From contig OX419755.1 in NCBI GenBank assembly GCA_948567375.1, positions 13,087,001-13,151,000 of the forward strand: DNA of 64,000 nucleotides. Direction: 5' to 3'. The position numbers were made by a program, and so were the translations under genes. Origin of the DNA: Lunularia cruciata. Lineage: Eukaryota; Streptophyta; Marchantiopsida; Lunulariales; Lunulariaceae. Positions 36,399 through 48,230 of the stretch are shown here, in pieces. Numbering within the stretch: the stretch's first letter is position 1; each line of letters starts with the position of its first letter. The notes below the pieces were generated by a model. It searched no databases. It was given only the letters and a program-made list of their open reading frames with translations, and was not told the origin of the DNA.

Positions 36399-37151
36399 AG
36401 ACGGCCGGTGGGAACTAGGAGGTATCCATTGATGCTATGTAATGTCACCACGGGAAACAGTTTATTAATGTGGATTATACTAGCCAAAATATATAATATA
36501 TCTAAAGAAGGAAAAAATACAAAATGTTGTAAAATAAGATATGTACACCTGTTTATATTATTTTGAGAAGGTAAAAAAATAAATTTTAGGGTAATATAGA
36601 TTAATGAAATTTGAAATATAGAGGTCAACATTGACTTAATCTGAATTTTATCATTAATTACAGCATATAAATACAAGTGACCAAAGCTTCTTGAGTTGTG
36701 CGCAATATACAAATAAATTTTTGAAGCTCTGCATAATATACATTCCCATGATTTAGGAACAATGTTACAATTCTCATTTCATTTTAGAAATATTTAAATT
36801 TTTAGTATACCAAAAATATTTTATATAAAATAATAATTTCTAATTTCTATATCCTAAATAAATTTTCAAAATCTTTGTTAGTTTGGTCCTAGCTAATTAG
36901 CTATACTAATTATATGTCAACACTATGAACCCAAACGGAGTACCCAAAATCTCAATTGTCAATTTTAAGTGTCGATACTCTGCTACTTATGAACTGCATA
37001 ATCTAGCAAGAAGATCATTGCATTGGGTGAACTCTTGATTCAAAGTAGTAGGGTTCAAGTGGTCTACTTCTATGAAGGGAAGATACGATGATTCCCCCAC
37101 AGTTTCAAATTTTGATCCTGAAAGTTAAAGAAAAGGTGACCACGCAACAAA
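36399..37151. other. AT-rich noncoding DNA, inner edge of right arm
   Basis: Mirror of 20156-20909. No gene, RNA or element end recognised. Confidence 0.55.
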
Positions 37152-37241
37152 CACAAAGGATGGGAAGGCCTTATCATGCCATACAAGGGAGAGACAAAGA
37201 GGTAAAATGGGGCTGGATGTCAATAGTTTCGATATGAGGTT
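37152..37241 (+). repeat. Dispersed repeat R1, partial copy, right arm
   Basis: Mirror of 20066-20155, directly before the inner T1 copy; same orientation as the R1 copy at 57138-57366. Confidence 0.6.
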
Positions 37242-37252
37242 GTCACATCATT

Positions 37253-37690
37253 TGTAGTGTCACATCTAGATTGCTTGGACACTAGAGTTGCAATGATAGT
37301 AGTTAGAGGTATTTCAGCAATTTCCCATAGACTATTGTCTGACAGTTAGATTTCATGTTCGTGGTATTGACTTCACGATGGGGCCCAGCATCACTTTGCA
37401 CCATTTGCACCATTGAGTGTGCCGTCAATGGGACCGTTAGGGTTTCAGACCTAGCTTGAGTCTAGGGGTATACTTTTGAGGTGCAGCTCTAGAGGGCTCA
37501 CTTCTCTGATGTTGAGCCTTCGAGTTCTAGGATATGGTAGATAGAGGCCGGTGAGTGTCCCTTGGATTCTTTTAGTTAGAGGAGTGTGGTTTGATTGTAA
37601 TCAGTGCACAATTGTTGGCAGTTTATAGAGTGATAGATCAAGTATTGATCTGAGTTGAGTGGATTCAAGAGTTGTAAACAATCTGATTAC
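37253..37690 (+). repeat. Long terminal-type repeat T1, inner copy, right arm
   Basis: Starts TGTAGTGTCACATCTAG, ends near AACAATCTGATTA. Mirror of 19610-20054. The sequence that follows shows no primer-binding site I can identify. Confidence 0.7.
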
Positions 37691-38133
37691 ATCAAAGAAG
37701 TGAAGTTAGGGGGAAATTGGGTGTAGGAACTGTGAGTGTTGGTGGTATCTCCAAGCTCGGTGGATCGTTGGTAGCTCAATCAAAGTTTAATTTTTCCCTA
37801 GTGTGCAAAAGCTCGTTGGTGGATGCAGAATTGGCAATAAGGCAGATGGTGTACGGAAGCGTTGGCCAATTTTTTAGCAAAGAAGAAGCAAATTTCAAGC
37901 AATGGTTGTGATTTGGAGCTCATGAGGTGAAGACAAGACCAATTTGTTGCGAGTTGTGCTCAAAAAGTAAAATTGAAGGAGGAGTTGGGAACCTATACTC
38001 GTGAATTTGTGATTTGGAGAAACTCATTTTTTCAATTTGGCTCGAGTGAAGAGTTAATGGAGGATTTGGTAGTCAGCCAACTTTAGGGTTTATGTCAAAT
38101 TTTTTGTCAAATTTTTGTTGGAGTTTACGTCAA

Positions 38134-38240
38134 ATTTTGGCCAGATTTGGAGGAGTTTTGCTGGTTGGCCAGATTTAGATGAGTTTTGCAAGTTTGGAGG
38201 AGTTTTTGCAGATTTGGAGGAGTTTTGCCAGATTTGGAGA
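38134..38240. repeat. Irregular tandem repeat, right arm
   Basis: Degenerate units of CAGATTTGGAGGAGTTTTG. Mirror of 19058-19164. Confidence 0.75.
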
Positions 38241-38417
38241 GGGTTCAAAGTGGCAAGAAGAACGGCCTCATTTCTGCATTTCGAGGCATAGGGCTGTGAG
38301 CTATGAGAGGCTATGAAGGCCTAGAAGGGCCAACAAGCTAGCTTGCTGGCGTGAGGCTAACTAGTTTGGAGTAAATGTTGGTCATTGTTTGGCAAAATCT
38401 GCCCACCCTGCTAGATT

Positions 38418-38484
38418 GTGCGCAATAGGGTTTGACCCTGGATCTCTTATTCCTAGACTAGTGCCCTAGCCATCTGGTCCATCC
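38418..38484 (-). ncRNA. Degenerate tRNA-like relic (threonine-type), right arm
   Basis: Mirror of 18814-18880 with the same A-box and T-arm-like blocks and unpaired acceptor ends. Confidence 0.4.
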
Positions 38485-39069
38485 TCACTTGTTGTCCTAA
38501 TGTGCCATTGTTACCTATACACTTGTAGCTTTGGCTAGGAGAGGCAATTTGATTTCATTCTTGGTGATCTTGGTAGCTTAAGACATTAGATACAAACTTC
38601 TCTTATGTCAAATGCCAAATGGTGGTAGAGTCAATCCCATGTTGCTTTATGAGATGGAGAGTTTTTGTTTAGATTTCTTGTGATTGGACTCTCTCCATTT
38701 TCTACTTCTTGTTTGTGCATCACGTTTGTGTGAGGTGCCCTGAATTTAGAGCGTTGGTGCTCTGGTGTGCTCTTGGTAGTGAGGCTGGAGTGATGACCAG
38801 TCAAACTATCTTTGTTTCTCTCCATTGAGGTAGGAAGTGATGACCTACAGACCATGAGAGTGCATGTTGTGATGGTAGGTTATTGATTGCCTTTCCCTTA
38901 GTGTAGTTATCTCAATTAGAGTTACATTAGTGGGTGGTGTTCCGTGGGTATTGGCACTTGTTGGTGCTTAGTTGGTGTTGGCACTTGGTGGTGAAGTACT
39001 TGTGGTTGCAGTTTGCAGTTGCAATTTGTGATTCTGGTTTGCGATTGCAATTGCATTTACTTTGTCACT

Positions 39070-40656
39070 ATGGAGTTCTTTGGGGATTCCAGAGGAGTTA
39101 GCCCTATAGTATGCAGTGGGTTTACTCGGAGTGGCACTTGGTATCAACCTATATCTTGGGTCCCAATGAAGGAGGAAATTGACTTTGAGTTGGAGTTCGA
39201 CATAAGAGTTGATTTAGTTGAGAGTGCACTTGGCATGTCCGCACCGTTGTTGTGGGACATGGACAAGATTTATGGGGTCTCCAAAGGCCCTAAGCGTTAC
39301 TCTGGTACAATGGGTACCATTGAGTTAGATGACTTCATCCAAGAGTTCAATAGTTGGTGTGATCTATAGCAAATGCGGAACTCGACTTTGTTTACACCTT
39401 TCATGGCATGGAAGGGGTTGTTTTAGCATTTGGAGTGTCTACCAATGGACAACTACCATGTGTTTAGGAGAGCTCATTTGGAGGAGCTTGAGTTATAGAG
39501 ACAAATATTGGTCTTTGAACTATATCTCTATCACTTCAGGCTGAGTTCCCAAGAGTAGATTGGTTGTACCCACGAGTTCTAGCTCAAGTAGTGTTGGTGG
39601 AGTTAGTGGAGGTGCACTAGTTGGAGATAGTGCTACCACGAGTGGAGGTATTGCTATAGGAGGTAGTGTGGTACCAAGGTTTAACCCCATGGTAGAGTTC
39701 TTCCAATGTTTGAGGCAGAACTACCAATGAGTACGGTCTGACAAGCTAAGGAGCTTGTAGCAGTTACAGTAGAAGGCTGGAGAGAGCCTACACAAGGCAT
39801 ACACTCATATGAGACGACTGATCAATTTCACTCAAGGAGTTACTAAGGCCCATGTAGTCTATTTTTGGTATGGGATACTAGATAGGGAGTTATGACGTAG
39901 AGTTCGTGATGCTACGTTGTTACAAGCTACTTTGCCCACTTTGGCAGTTGTCTTTGGTTTGCTTGAGCGTATTGAGCTCAACATGGTGGAGGAGAGAGTG
40001 GTGACATCTGGATTTGGTAGGGAGATCTCATCCACAGTTGTGACTTCTTCTAAAGTGCAATAGAGTGCACCACGCCCAATTGGTTTCTGAGGACAGAGTG
40101 GACAACCCAGATCTTATGGAGCGAGTGGAGAGCATACTATAGTTAGACCCTTACCTTCATTTTTGGGTCAGCAACAACCAATGAGTAGTGGTGTTGCTTG
40201 TTGGACTTGTGGTGGACCTCACCATAGGAGAGAGTGTATTCAAGGTAGTGGACCTGATACCTCTGGTGCATCACAGCCATCACAGAGGCAATATGAGCAT
40301 TGCCATAGATTTGGTCAGACTAGTGACCGGTGCTTTGACCTACACTCGGAGTTACGGAGTGGTACGGCTGTTATGGTAGGCAATAGAGGAGCTCTTGTTC
40401 ATGGAGGATGAGGTGGTAGAGGATCTACACCTAGTAGAGGTGCAATACCTGCCCTTACTTGTGATACAACTATGGCTACTCGAATTGAGCAATTGGAGTA
40501 GAGATTGGCTAGTATGGCCATTGCTTAGAGGAGATCAGATTTGGATGATGAGGCTTCCACCTCATATGTTGGTGATAGAGATGCTTTGGACTTCATGTGC
40601 AGAGCAACATAGGTGGAGGTAGCTACAGTAGTGACTAGGAGTGAAGTACATGGTCT
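39070..40656 (+). pseudogene. Element A gag, right arm
   Basis: Begins at ATG 39070 (MEFFGDSRGV). Features in order: N-terminal domain, a frame change near 39545, capsid-like stretch (HMRRLINFTQGVT, FWYGILDREL), knuckle CWTCGGPHHRREC near 40197 and a second damaged knuckle. The 3' part, from about 40400, carries repeated TAG codons at positions where Gln would fit (for example between LE and RL). It is cut by the LTR at 40662 and resumes at 41405. Confidence 0.82.
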
Positions 40657-40661
40657 AGAGC

Positions 40662-41399
40662 TGTAATACCAAGGGTTAGCCATATGATCTAGATGTGAAA
40701 TTCGGTTTGGTAACATCTAGAATGATGTTATACATGATGGTCAAAATAGATCAAATAGAAGTATCACCAAAAGAGTACTTCTACTAATAGGGCAGAAATT
40801 GAAATAGACTTGAGAACCTTAGAACCAATAGCTAGACATATGATTTAAAGGTGAGAATTGGTTTGGTAACATTTGGAAGGATGTTACACATGATGGACTA
40901 AACAGATCAGAAAGAGGTATCACCAAAAGGGGACTTCTACTAATAGAGTAGGAGCTGAAATATGCTTGAAATCTTTGAAGGCAATTTCGGAGGCCTAAAC
41001 GGATGAATTAGGCCTCAAAAATGTGCAGATTCCCCTCCCCCCAACGGAGGTGAGGCTGGCCTTCTCTCCCCCTGCTTTGTCTCATCAAGAGCTTTCCAAC
41101 GGTACCTTACTCATGTGATTCTGGATTCCTACAGGAAGATTCCCTAAAAGATTCCTCCGGTCAAAGCTTGTTTGACCAACCAGATAGGACCTAGACCAGA
41201 CATGTCACCCATCCAAGTAAATAATCCAAGGGTGGAGCTTGCTGACATGTCACCTATCTGTGTCCCTAATCCTATGGTGGAGCTTCCTTGGAGTAGATCC
41301 TCTTTGTCTATATAATAAAGAGAAGGTGCCCCCTTGGGCATCGAAGGTTTGAGTGTGCAATTTGTGTTTTCTCTCTTCTCTTATCCTCGGAGTATTACA
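40662..41399 (+). mobile_element. Solo LTR (element B family) inside element A gag
   Basis: 738 bp, TGTAATACC...AGTATTACA, flanked by the 5-bp duplication AGAGC (40657-40661 and 41400-41404). No internal region remains, so it is a solo LTR from an older insertion whose two LTRs recombined. A TATATAATAAAG motif near 41311 is the likely TATA/poly(A) region. It belongs to the same family as 44222-44958 and 49788-50479. Confidence 0.93.
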
Positions 41400-41404
41400 A
41401 GAGC

Positions 41405-42242
41405 CTAGAGGAGTATCAATGGAGTTGGACCCATAGAGAGGAGAGGTTGGGAGACAGGTCAGACTTCCCTAGTCTTTCATGCTATATGAGGCATTGTAGA
41501 TGACATCCATGGCTCCTAGACGTCCTAGTGCAGGTGTGGTAGGTGGTGATGGAGTGCATGATAGACTACTTGCTAATCAGCCACCTACTACTACACAGAT
41601 TGAGTCTAGCATGATGTTGGGGGTGGCTCAGTTGATTATGCGGTGCCCTTTGTTTTCAGCCAATGACATTGGGAGTTGATCCAGCCCAATGTTCCGGTTG
41701 GCTGCCATGCTTTATGAGAGTAGGGATGATGCGGTTCCTACTACTAGAGCGCAATTGATAGGTGGTTGATAGTGGAGCTGACTTGGTTGAGGAGCATGGG
41801 ATTTGTTCAACGACCAATGGTTTATGGCAGGCTACAACAGTTAGATTGGAGGAGTTGCCAACTAGACCGGCCTTTGAAAGAGCGCAATTCACACTTGGTG
41901 TTATCCTATTGGATAACCAAAGGAGGATTTTCTGTTTGGTGGGACCTTTCAAGGAAGGTCTATACACCATAGAGAGTCTTGTTAGACTCTGGTGCGCAGC
42001 CCCTTATGTTGGGAAAGGCTGCAATAGTCGGTTTGGAATTACTGAGATCAATGTGGAGAGGTGTCTATTTCAAATCCAAACATCTCTAGGTGGTGGTTTG
42101 ACACTATAAATCACACGTGGAGAGCTTGTTGTCCAGGTTCAGCCTGGTCATCCGATTGATAGCTCAATGGTGAGAGCTCAGGCTATTGCGACAATAGTTG
42201 AGTCATACGATGTGCTAGTTGGGGGAACAATGTTAATACCCC
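41405..42242 (+). pseudogene. Element A gag C-terminus and aspartic protease, right arm
   Basis: After the LTR the frame is damaged, but LAAMLYESRDDAVPTTRAQL (near 41700) is recognisable as the conserved stretch before the protease. The retropepsin catalytic motif DSGA is encoded at 41985-41996 in LLDSGAQPLMLGKA, followed by ITEINVERCLFQIQTSLGG and SYDVLVGGTML. Several frameshifts separate these blocks. The left arm lacks this whole segment. Confidence 0.72.
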
Positions 42243-43346
42243 ATGGGTTTCAACATTAACTATTGGGAGGAAATAGCCTCCTATAGACCAAGTTGGAAGT
42301 CTGATGAGGGATGGATATGTTGCCTACCAGTATATTTCAATAGTGGTAGTCTTGGCTCACTACATTCCGAGACCATTGCAACATCAGTTTTAGCTTTCAG
42401 TGGTGCAGTAACTTGGCCTAGTGACTTGTTGGAAGGGAACGCCCATGCAGAGGATACTCCAGTACCAAAGGAGATCACTCGGATTTGGAGTACAAATGGG
42501 ATTGTTCCATCCACCTTGGATGTTCCATTGTGGAGTTCAGAGGAGGCATTGCAACAACATAGAGATCAATTGGTGCAATAGGCTTGGAGTGGAGCCTTGG
42601 TACCATCAGGAGATGAGTGTGAGGATGAGCCTCCAGAGTCGATTACTTTGACACTTTTGGATACCACACTCATTGCTTGGTAGTATCCTATAGAGGGGAT
42701 ATGTCTATTGGAGTTGTTCGGTGGGATTAGCACCGGACTAGCTACGGTATTACTGGCGGGTATACGAGTACAAAGGTACTTGTATGTAGAGAGAGATGAG
42801 ATTGCTAGGCGAGACTCTCTACATCATATGGCACACTTGACCTGCTAGTGTCCTGAGTTATTACCGATTTTAGCAGTTAGAGGTTACCAAAAGGCCCTAC
42901 CAATAGACATTTCCTCCTTATTGCGGGTGCATGATCTAGAGAGACATGGGCCTATTCACTTGGTGATTTTTGGAGAGCCATGTTAGGGACATACACATAC
43001 GGGCCGCAGTTTGGGTCTTTAGGATCCTTGTTCTTGTGTGTTTTGGGAGATGTTACGGATACTACAACATCTCCAGGTTCATCAGTTTGTTTCTCTAGCT
43101 TACCTTTTGGAGAAAGTTCCTTTGATGGGTGATTCTCACACCAAAGTGGTGGTGAGTACACATCAGGCCCATTCTTGGATGGGACCTACTGTATTGTTAG
43201 ATGCAGCTAGAGTGGGATCATGGGCTCATCATCTTCATTTTTGGTGGACAAACCTCTTGCCTAGAGAGGTTTTACAATGTGCTTATGATGGGATTCAACG
43301 ACTTGACCACATCCTTGTTGATGACATCTTGGATGTTGGGCGTTAG
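42243..43346 (+). pseudogene. DNMT3/DRM-like cytosine-5 DNA methyltransferase domain within element A
   Basis: One frame runs from 42243 to the end of the region with stops but no frameshift. C5-methyltransferase motifs in order: motif I LELFGGISTGL (42705-42737), where AdoMet binds; an acidic YVERDEIARR after the second strand; motif IV ending in Pro-Cys, with the catalytic Cys codon 42981-42983, then GHTHTGRSLGL; motif VI LLEKVPLMGDS (ENV changed to EKV; Lys codon 43113-43115); and DAARVGSWAHHLHFWWTNL (43200-43256), matching the DNMT3 motif-VIII region (DAKEVSAAHRARYFWGNLP). The resemblance is to DNMT3/DRM, not DNMT1/CMT. TAG codons at 42579, 42681, 42846, 42984, 43020 and 43344 kill it. 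No PWWP, ADD or UBA domain is visible. It lies between protease and RT, where retroelements normally have nothing. Confidence 0.82.
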
Positions 43347-44216
43347 TCTCAAACAATGGTAGTGGCTGATAAGTCACCTATGGTAGTGGTGAACCTAGTT
43401 AGATAGCCTAGAGCCGCATTTCCTACACTCATGAGTTTCCTAAGCTCTCATGCTTTTTGAGACGGAGGACTTGGACTTGTTTGGGACTCACAATTACAGT
43501 AGTTGGTGGAGCCCAACACCGATGAGAGAGAGCGAGCAATGAGTTTTTGCACTGGTATTACCACTATTCAAATAGTGTCAAAGGCATCCATGTGTCAAGT
43601 GTTAGGTCAGGCTATGGACCTGAACTATTTGACTTGGATTGTGAGCCTTGGCTTGGCAGAGTAGCGTAGGATGCGCTTGATAGGCATCACCACTTGGGCA
43701 CTTTTGAGCCCTGTGCCTATCGAGACGATTCAGGTACATGTTGGGGGCGATAGAACAAGTGGACATGGTATTCTTAGGACACAACCAGTAGCTACTAGGG
43801 AGAGTGGTCTACTTGGAGTCCATCCAGGTGAGCGTCGGCTACTTGGATTAGACCCTTGGTCCACTTTGGATGCAGCTAGAGGACGTGTAGAGCTAGCAGC
43901 CAGAGTGGAGGGAGTTTTTCACACAGAGGTTGGGACCTCTAGTGGGCGGAGGCATGACACTATTGCTCCCAAGGGCCCGGTGTAGCAGCCAATCAATACG
44001 TCTTCCACTCCTACGACAATTACAGAGGATACTTGGGAGCTAGATCTTAGACCCAAGCTTATTGGAGAGGAAAGACGGAGGGTTTGGAGGTTCTTGAGGA
44101 GCCACATGAGTTGTTTTGCCTTCAATAAGAAGGATTTGGGTGCTCTAAAGGGACCAGGTATACAGATTGAGTTGACTAGCAATACACCAATTTTTTGACA
44201 TCCTTATCGATATAGT
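43347..44216 (+). pseudogene. Element A linker between methyltransferase and RT
   Basis: The same frame continues with only TAG/TGA stops (43404, 43458, 43500, 43662, 43983, 44196). It includes LTWIVSLGLAE and, at the end, QIELTSNTPIF and HPYRYSD, the usual lead-in to a Ty3/gypsy RT. Element B is inserted at its last codons (GATAT), and the RT resumes at 50483. No known domain is recognised in the middle. Confidence 0.65.
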
Positions 44217-44221
44217 GATAT

Positions 44222-44958
44222 TGTAATACCAAGAGCTAGCCATATGATCTAGATGTGAAATTTGGTTTGGTAACATCTAGAATGATGTTCTACATGATGG
44301 TCAAAATAGATAAGATAGAAGTATCACCAAAAGAGTACTTCTACTAATAGGGCAGAAACCAAAATAGACTTGAGAACCTTAGAACCAATAGCTAGACATA
44401 TACTTTAAAGGTGAGAATTGGTTTGGTAACATCTGGAAGGATGTTACATATGATGGACTAAACAGATCAGAAAGAGATATCACCAAAAGAAGACTTCTAC
44501 TAATAGAGTAGGAACCAAAATATGCCTGAAATCTTTGAAGGCATTTCGAAGGCTTAAACGGATGAATTAGGCCTCAAAAATGTGTTGATTCCCCCCCCCA
44601 ATGGAGTAAAGACTGGCCTTCCCTCCCCTTGCTTTGTCTCGTCAAGAGCTTTCCAATGGTATCTTACTCACGTGATTCTGAGATTCCTATAGGAAGATTC
44701 CCTAAAAGATTCCCTCCGATCAAAGCTTGTTTGACCAACCAGATAGGACCTAGACCAGACATGTCACCCATCCAAGTAAGTAATCCTAGGGTGGAGCTTG
44801 CTGACATGTCACCTATCTGTGTCCCTAATCCTATGGTAGAGCTTCCTTGGAGGAGATCCTCTTTGTCTCTATAATAAAGAGAAGGTGCTCCCTTGGGGCA
44901 TCGATTGTTTGAGTGTGCAATCTGTGTTTTCTCTTCTCTCTTGTCCTCGAGTATTACA
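44222..44958 (+). repeat. Element B 5' LTR
   Basis: 737 bp, TGTAATACC to AGTATTACA. It keeps a 45-bp segment (CTGACATGTCACC region, about 44801-44846) missing from the 3' LTR. Confidence 0.95.
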
Positions 44959-44959
44959 A

Positions 44960-44971
44960 TGGTATTAGAGA
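44960..44971 (+). promoter_or_regulatory. Primer-binding site, initiator tRNA-Met type
   Basis: TGGTATTAGAGA directly follows the 5' LTR and matches 10 of 12 bases of the TGGTATCAGAGC complement of plant initiator tRNA-Met. Confidence 0.85.
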
Positions 44972-45561
44972 GAGTGTTTTACTCCAAGAGAGTGGATCAC
45001 CCCTCTTGGAATAGCACAAACTACTGAAACTGAGTAATTTGAGGTGGAGAACATAGAGAAATTGCGAGACTTAGGAAGGACTTTAGAGAGCGGATGGGAT
45101 GGATGCACCGGGAGGACAATTTCCCGCACCTAACTTTCCATTCTCAAATCGATTCCACATCAAGGTTATGTACATCCAGCCTGAGCAGATGAGGGTATTG
45201 CTAGTTTATCACTTTGGTGCAAAATTCATGGACAGAGTGATGAACTCACCAAACCCAGTGATTCTACCTGTGGTGATATATGACAGAGAGTGGGATTTGA
45301 CAATCTACATTCTATTATGATGTAATGGATATGAATGTTCCAAATCCTCTCCCTTTCAATACTCAAGTAGAAATCCGTTATGTAGTGAGACCGAAAGTGA
45401 TGTTTAGAGAATTTGTGGTTAGGAATTTTAGTGAGGAGTATTATCAACAAGTGATAGCGTCGGAGGTCCCAATGGTAGTTCCGATAGTTTGTGCGCCTTC
45501 CTGGGTGATCATATTGACTCTGTATTGAAATAGACATTAGCAATTGAGTGTTGCAGGAACC

Positions 45562-46650
45562 ATGGATCCGTAATTGCAAGAGTTGGTGCAAGGAATGCAA
45601 GTCATGTTGAATGGATTTCGAGAGATTAAGATGACCATGGAGACATTACAAAGTCAAGTGCAGATCCTCAGGAACAATCAAGCCATGCAAGAAGAAGAGC
45701 CGTCTCAAACCCCAGTACCTACAACTGAAGTACTTGGAGAGGCACCTGTGCCTACAAACCCTATCAACGATGAAGCCACATTGCTACTCCGGATGAAGAA
45801 GACCTACAACATTGATCCTTACAAGGGGCAACATACGATGGGAGTAGTGGAAAATTGGATCTCGACAATGAATCGATATTTCTGATTGTTCTCAACAGAG
45901 ATCACAGAGCATGTTGCAGGCATGTTTGCATGTGGGTACTTGACCGATAAAGCCTTCACATGGTATGATGTTTGGGAACGATCCATGTTGGTAGAGAGAA
46001 GAGAGGTCACATGGACAGCAATGCAAGAAGGACTGTTGAAGAATTTCCAATCGGTGGATTTTGTGCAAATGGCTCGAACCCGACTATGAGGATTGAGATA
46101 GAAGAATAGCGTACAAGAGTATGTGGAAGCATTTTTGGATCTACAAGTCGCAATTATCGACATGAGTCCAGCAGAGGCTCTTGACAATTTCAAACGAGGG
46201 TTGAAAGAGCGGATTCGCCAAGAAGTCATGGTGCAAAATCCTCGCACGATATTTGAAGCCATTGCTTGTAGGTAGAGAATAGCAGGAGCATTAGGTGGAG
46301 GTGAAGGAGTAGCTTCACCTCAACATTATCGGGCAAAAATGCCACACATGGGTGGACCAATACCGATGGAATTGGGCAACCTTAGATTCCAAGATCGAGG
46401 AGCACGACCGCTTCAAGGAGAGCGGGAACGGGTAGAAGAACGAAGAGAGAGAGTCCCACGAGGAGAAGGGACTCAAGGAGAACAACACCGTTGTTACAAT
46501 TGTGACCGTATTGGACACATATCTACCAACTATCGCACTCGTTTCCCTAGAGGCCCTCGGCCTTTGTTCAGGCAATATTTGAACAACATGGAGAGGCACA
46601 TTGAAGAGGAGGAGGTAGAAATCACTTTGGAAAACAAAGATCGCCAATAA
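45562..46650 (+). pseudogene. Element B gag
   Basis: From about 45562 (upstream of LQELVQGMQVML) the frame shows a coiled N-terminus, a capsid-like part (AFTWYDVWERS; NFKRGLKERIRQEVM) and a basic tail with a CCHC knuckle at about 46492-46530 (CYNCDRIGHIS, last Cys replaced by Tyr). TGA/TAG stops interrupt it near 45883, 46087 and 46274. A further stretch at 45099-45530 upstream (PNFPFSNRFHIKV) may be an extra 5' frame or degenerate leader. Confidence 0.7.
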
Positions 46651-48230
46651 AGGTACCTCGCGGCCTTACTGGCTCAATAAGGAAGCAGAGAACCGAGGGA
46701 AGGAAGAAGAATAATGCGCAAAGATCTCGAAAGGCAACCTCACAATTGATTGTTGTGAATGGAATGCTAGAAGGTAATCAAGTGCGAGTATTAATAGATC
46801 CAGGAGCAACATAGAATTTCTTTGTCTTGCTCTATTGCTATAAGATTGGGAATGGATCTAGAGAGAGATGGAAGTAAAGAAGTAGAGTGACCAAATGGGT
46901 AAATAGACAGGATTGAATCATTACCTAGATGGGTAACCCTCTCTGTAGGAGAATATCAAGAAGCAATTAAGTGGCGAGTGATATAGTTAGCTCGTTATGA
47001 TGCAATTTTAGGCATGCCATGGATGGAGCAATACAACCCTATGGTGGATTGGAGGAAGAAAGTAGTGAGAACCTACCAATGGCCAATCATTGGAGTTAAA
47101 GAAAAATCTCACAAGCAGAAACTGCCTCTATATGTCATAGGGACGACAATTGTCTATAAGACCGATAGATATTTTATGGGTCTAATAAGGATGGTACAAT
47201 GCACATGTGCATTGACTATCAGGGTCTCAATCAGCAAATAGTGAAGAATAAATACCCCTTACCTCACATGGATGACCTGTTTGATCAACTCCATGGAGCG
47301 AGATACTTCACCAAATTGGACTTGCGGAGCGGTTATAATTGAATTGCAGAGGAGGATGTGTACAAAACTACCTTTCGAACCAAGTATGGCCACTTTGAGT
47401 ATCTTGTGATGCCTTTTGGCCTCACCAATGTACCTGCCACTTTCATGAGTCTAATGAATGACATATTTCGTCCATACTTGGATAAGTCTGTTATCGTCTT
47501 CTTGGATGATATCTTAGTATATAGTAGCATAATGATAGAACACAAGCAACATCTATGAGAGGTCCTCTAGATTCTAAGACAGAATCAGTTGTACGCCAAA
47601 ATCTCAAAGTGTGAGTTTGGCAAGTCTGAAGTAGACTACTTGGGGCATAGAGTAAGTGCAAAGGGCATTCAAGTATTGACAGATAAAATAGAGGTCATTC
47701 AAAAATGGAGTGCCCTAGAAGATCAAACTCAACTTAAGAGCTTCTTGGGGTTGATAGGATTCTATTGTAGATTTGTCAAGGACTTCTCCAAGGTTGCACA
47801 ACCTTTAACGGCACTACTTAGCAAGGGGAAGAAGTGGACATGGGGAATTGCACAAGAGTTGGCCTTTCAAGAACTGAAGGCCGCCTTGCTACATGCACCA
47901 ATCTTGAAGTGGTATGACCCAAAATGTCCAATCAAGTTGACTACAAATGCATTAGGCGTAGCAATAGGAGCAGTCCTACAACAAGAGTGGCATGATGGAT
48001 GGCATTTAATTGCATATTTCTTTGAAAGTTGTTACCAGCAGAGCGCAACTACCACACCACAGAATGAGAAGAGTTGGCCATCGTTCTAGCAACCAAGCAT
48101 TGGAAGCACTACTTAGGCTAGAAGGCATTTGTAGTAGAGATAGACCACAAACCTCTAGCCTACCTCGAGACGCAGAAGGATCTATCTTGTCGCCAAATTT
48201 GGTGGGCAAAGTGGCGACAACGCTTCAACA
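46650..48230 (+). pseudogene. Element B protease, reverse transcriptase and RNase H
   Basis: Protease motif near 46790 reads VLIDPGAT: the usual Ser after the catalytic Asp is Pro. The RT starts near 47200 with [22 protein letters not shown] and [12 protein letters not shown], then [18 protein letters not shown] and catalytic FLDD (Asp codons 47505-47510), then KISKCEFGKSEVDYLGH. RNase H has LTTNALGVAIGAVL, where the catalytic Asp position of LTTDAS-type motifs is Asn. A TGA lies at 47340-47342. Frameshift near 48090. Confidence 0.8.

Larger units (their letters stand above)
37691..39069. other. Element A 5' untranslated region, right arm
   Basis: Mirror of 18229-19609; contains GGAGGAGTTTTG-type tandem units (38134-38240) and the tRNA-like relic (38418-38484, minus). 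Confidence 0.55.

Noticed and set aside
36146-36712. 188-residue open frame spanning the N run
   Set aside because: The frame is only open because N bases hide stops; the sequenced parts are AT-rich noncoding DNA.
42243-44216. Reassigned genetic code (TAG read as Gln) to explain the open methyltransferase frame
   Set aside because: Some TAG/TGA sit where Trp or Arg is expected, both elements have true frameshifts too, and normal TAA/TGA stops are used elsewhere. Mutation of methylated cytosines explains the pattern better.
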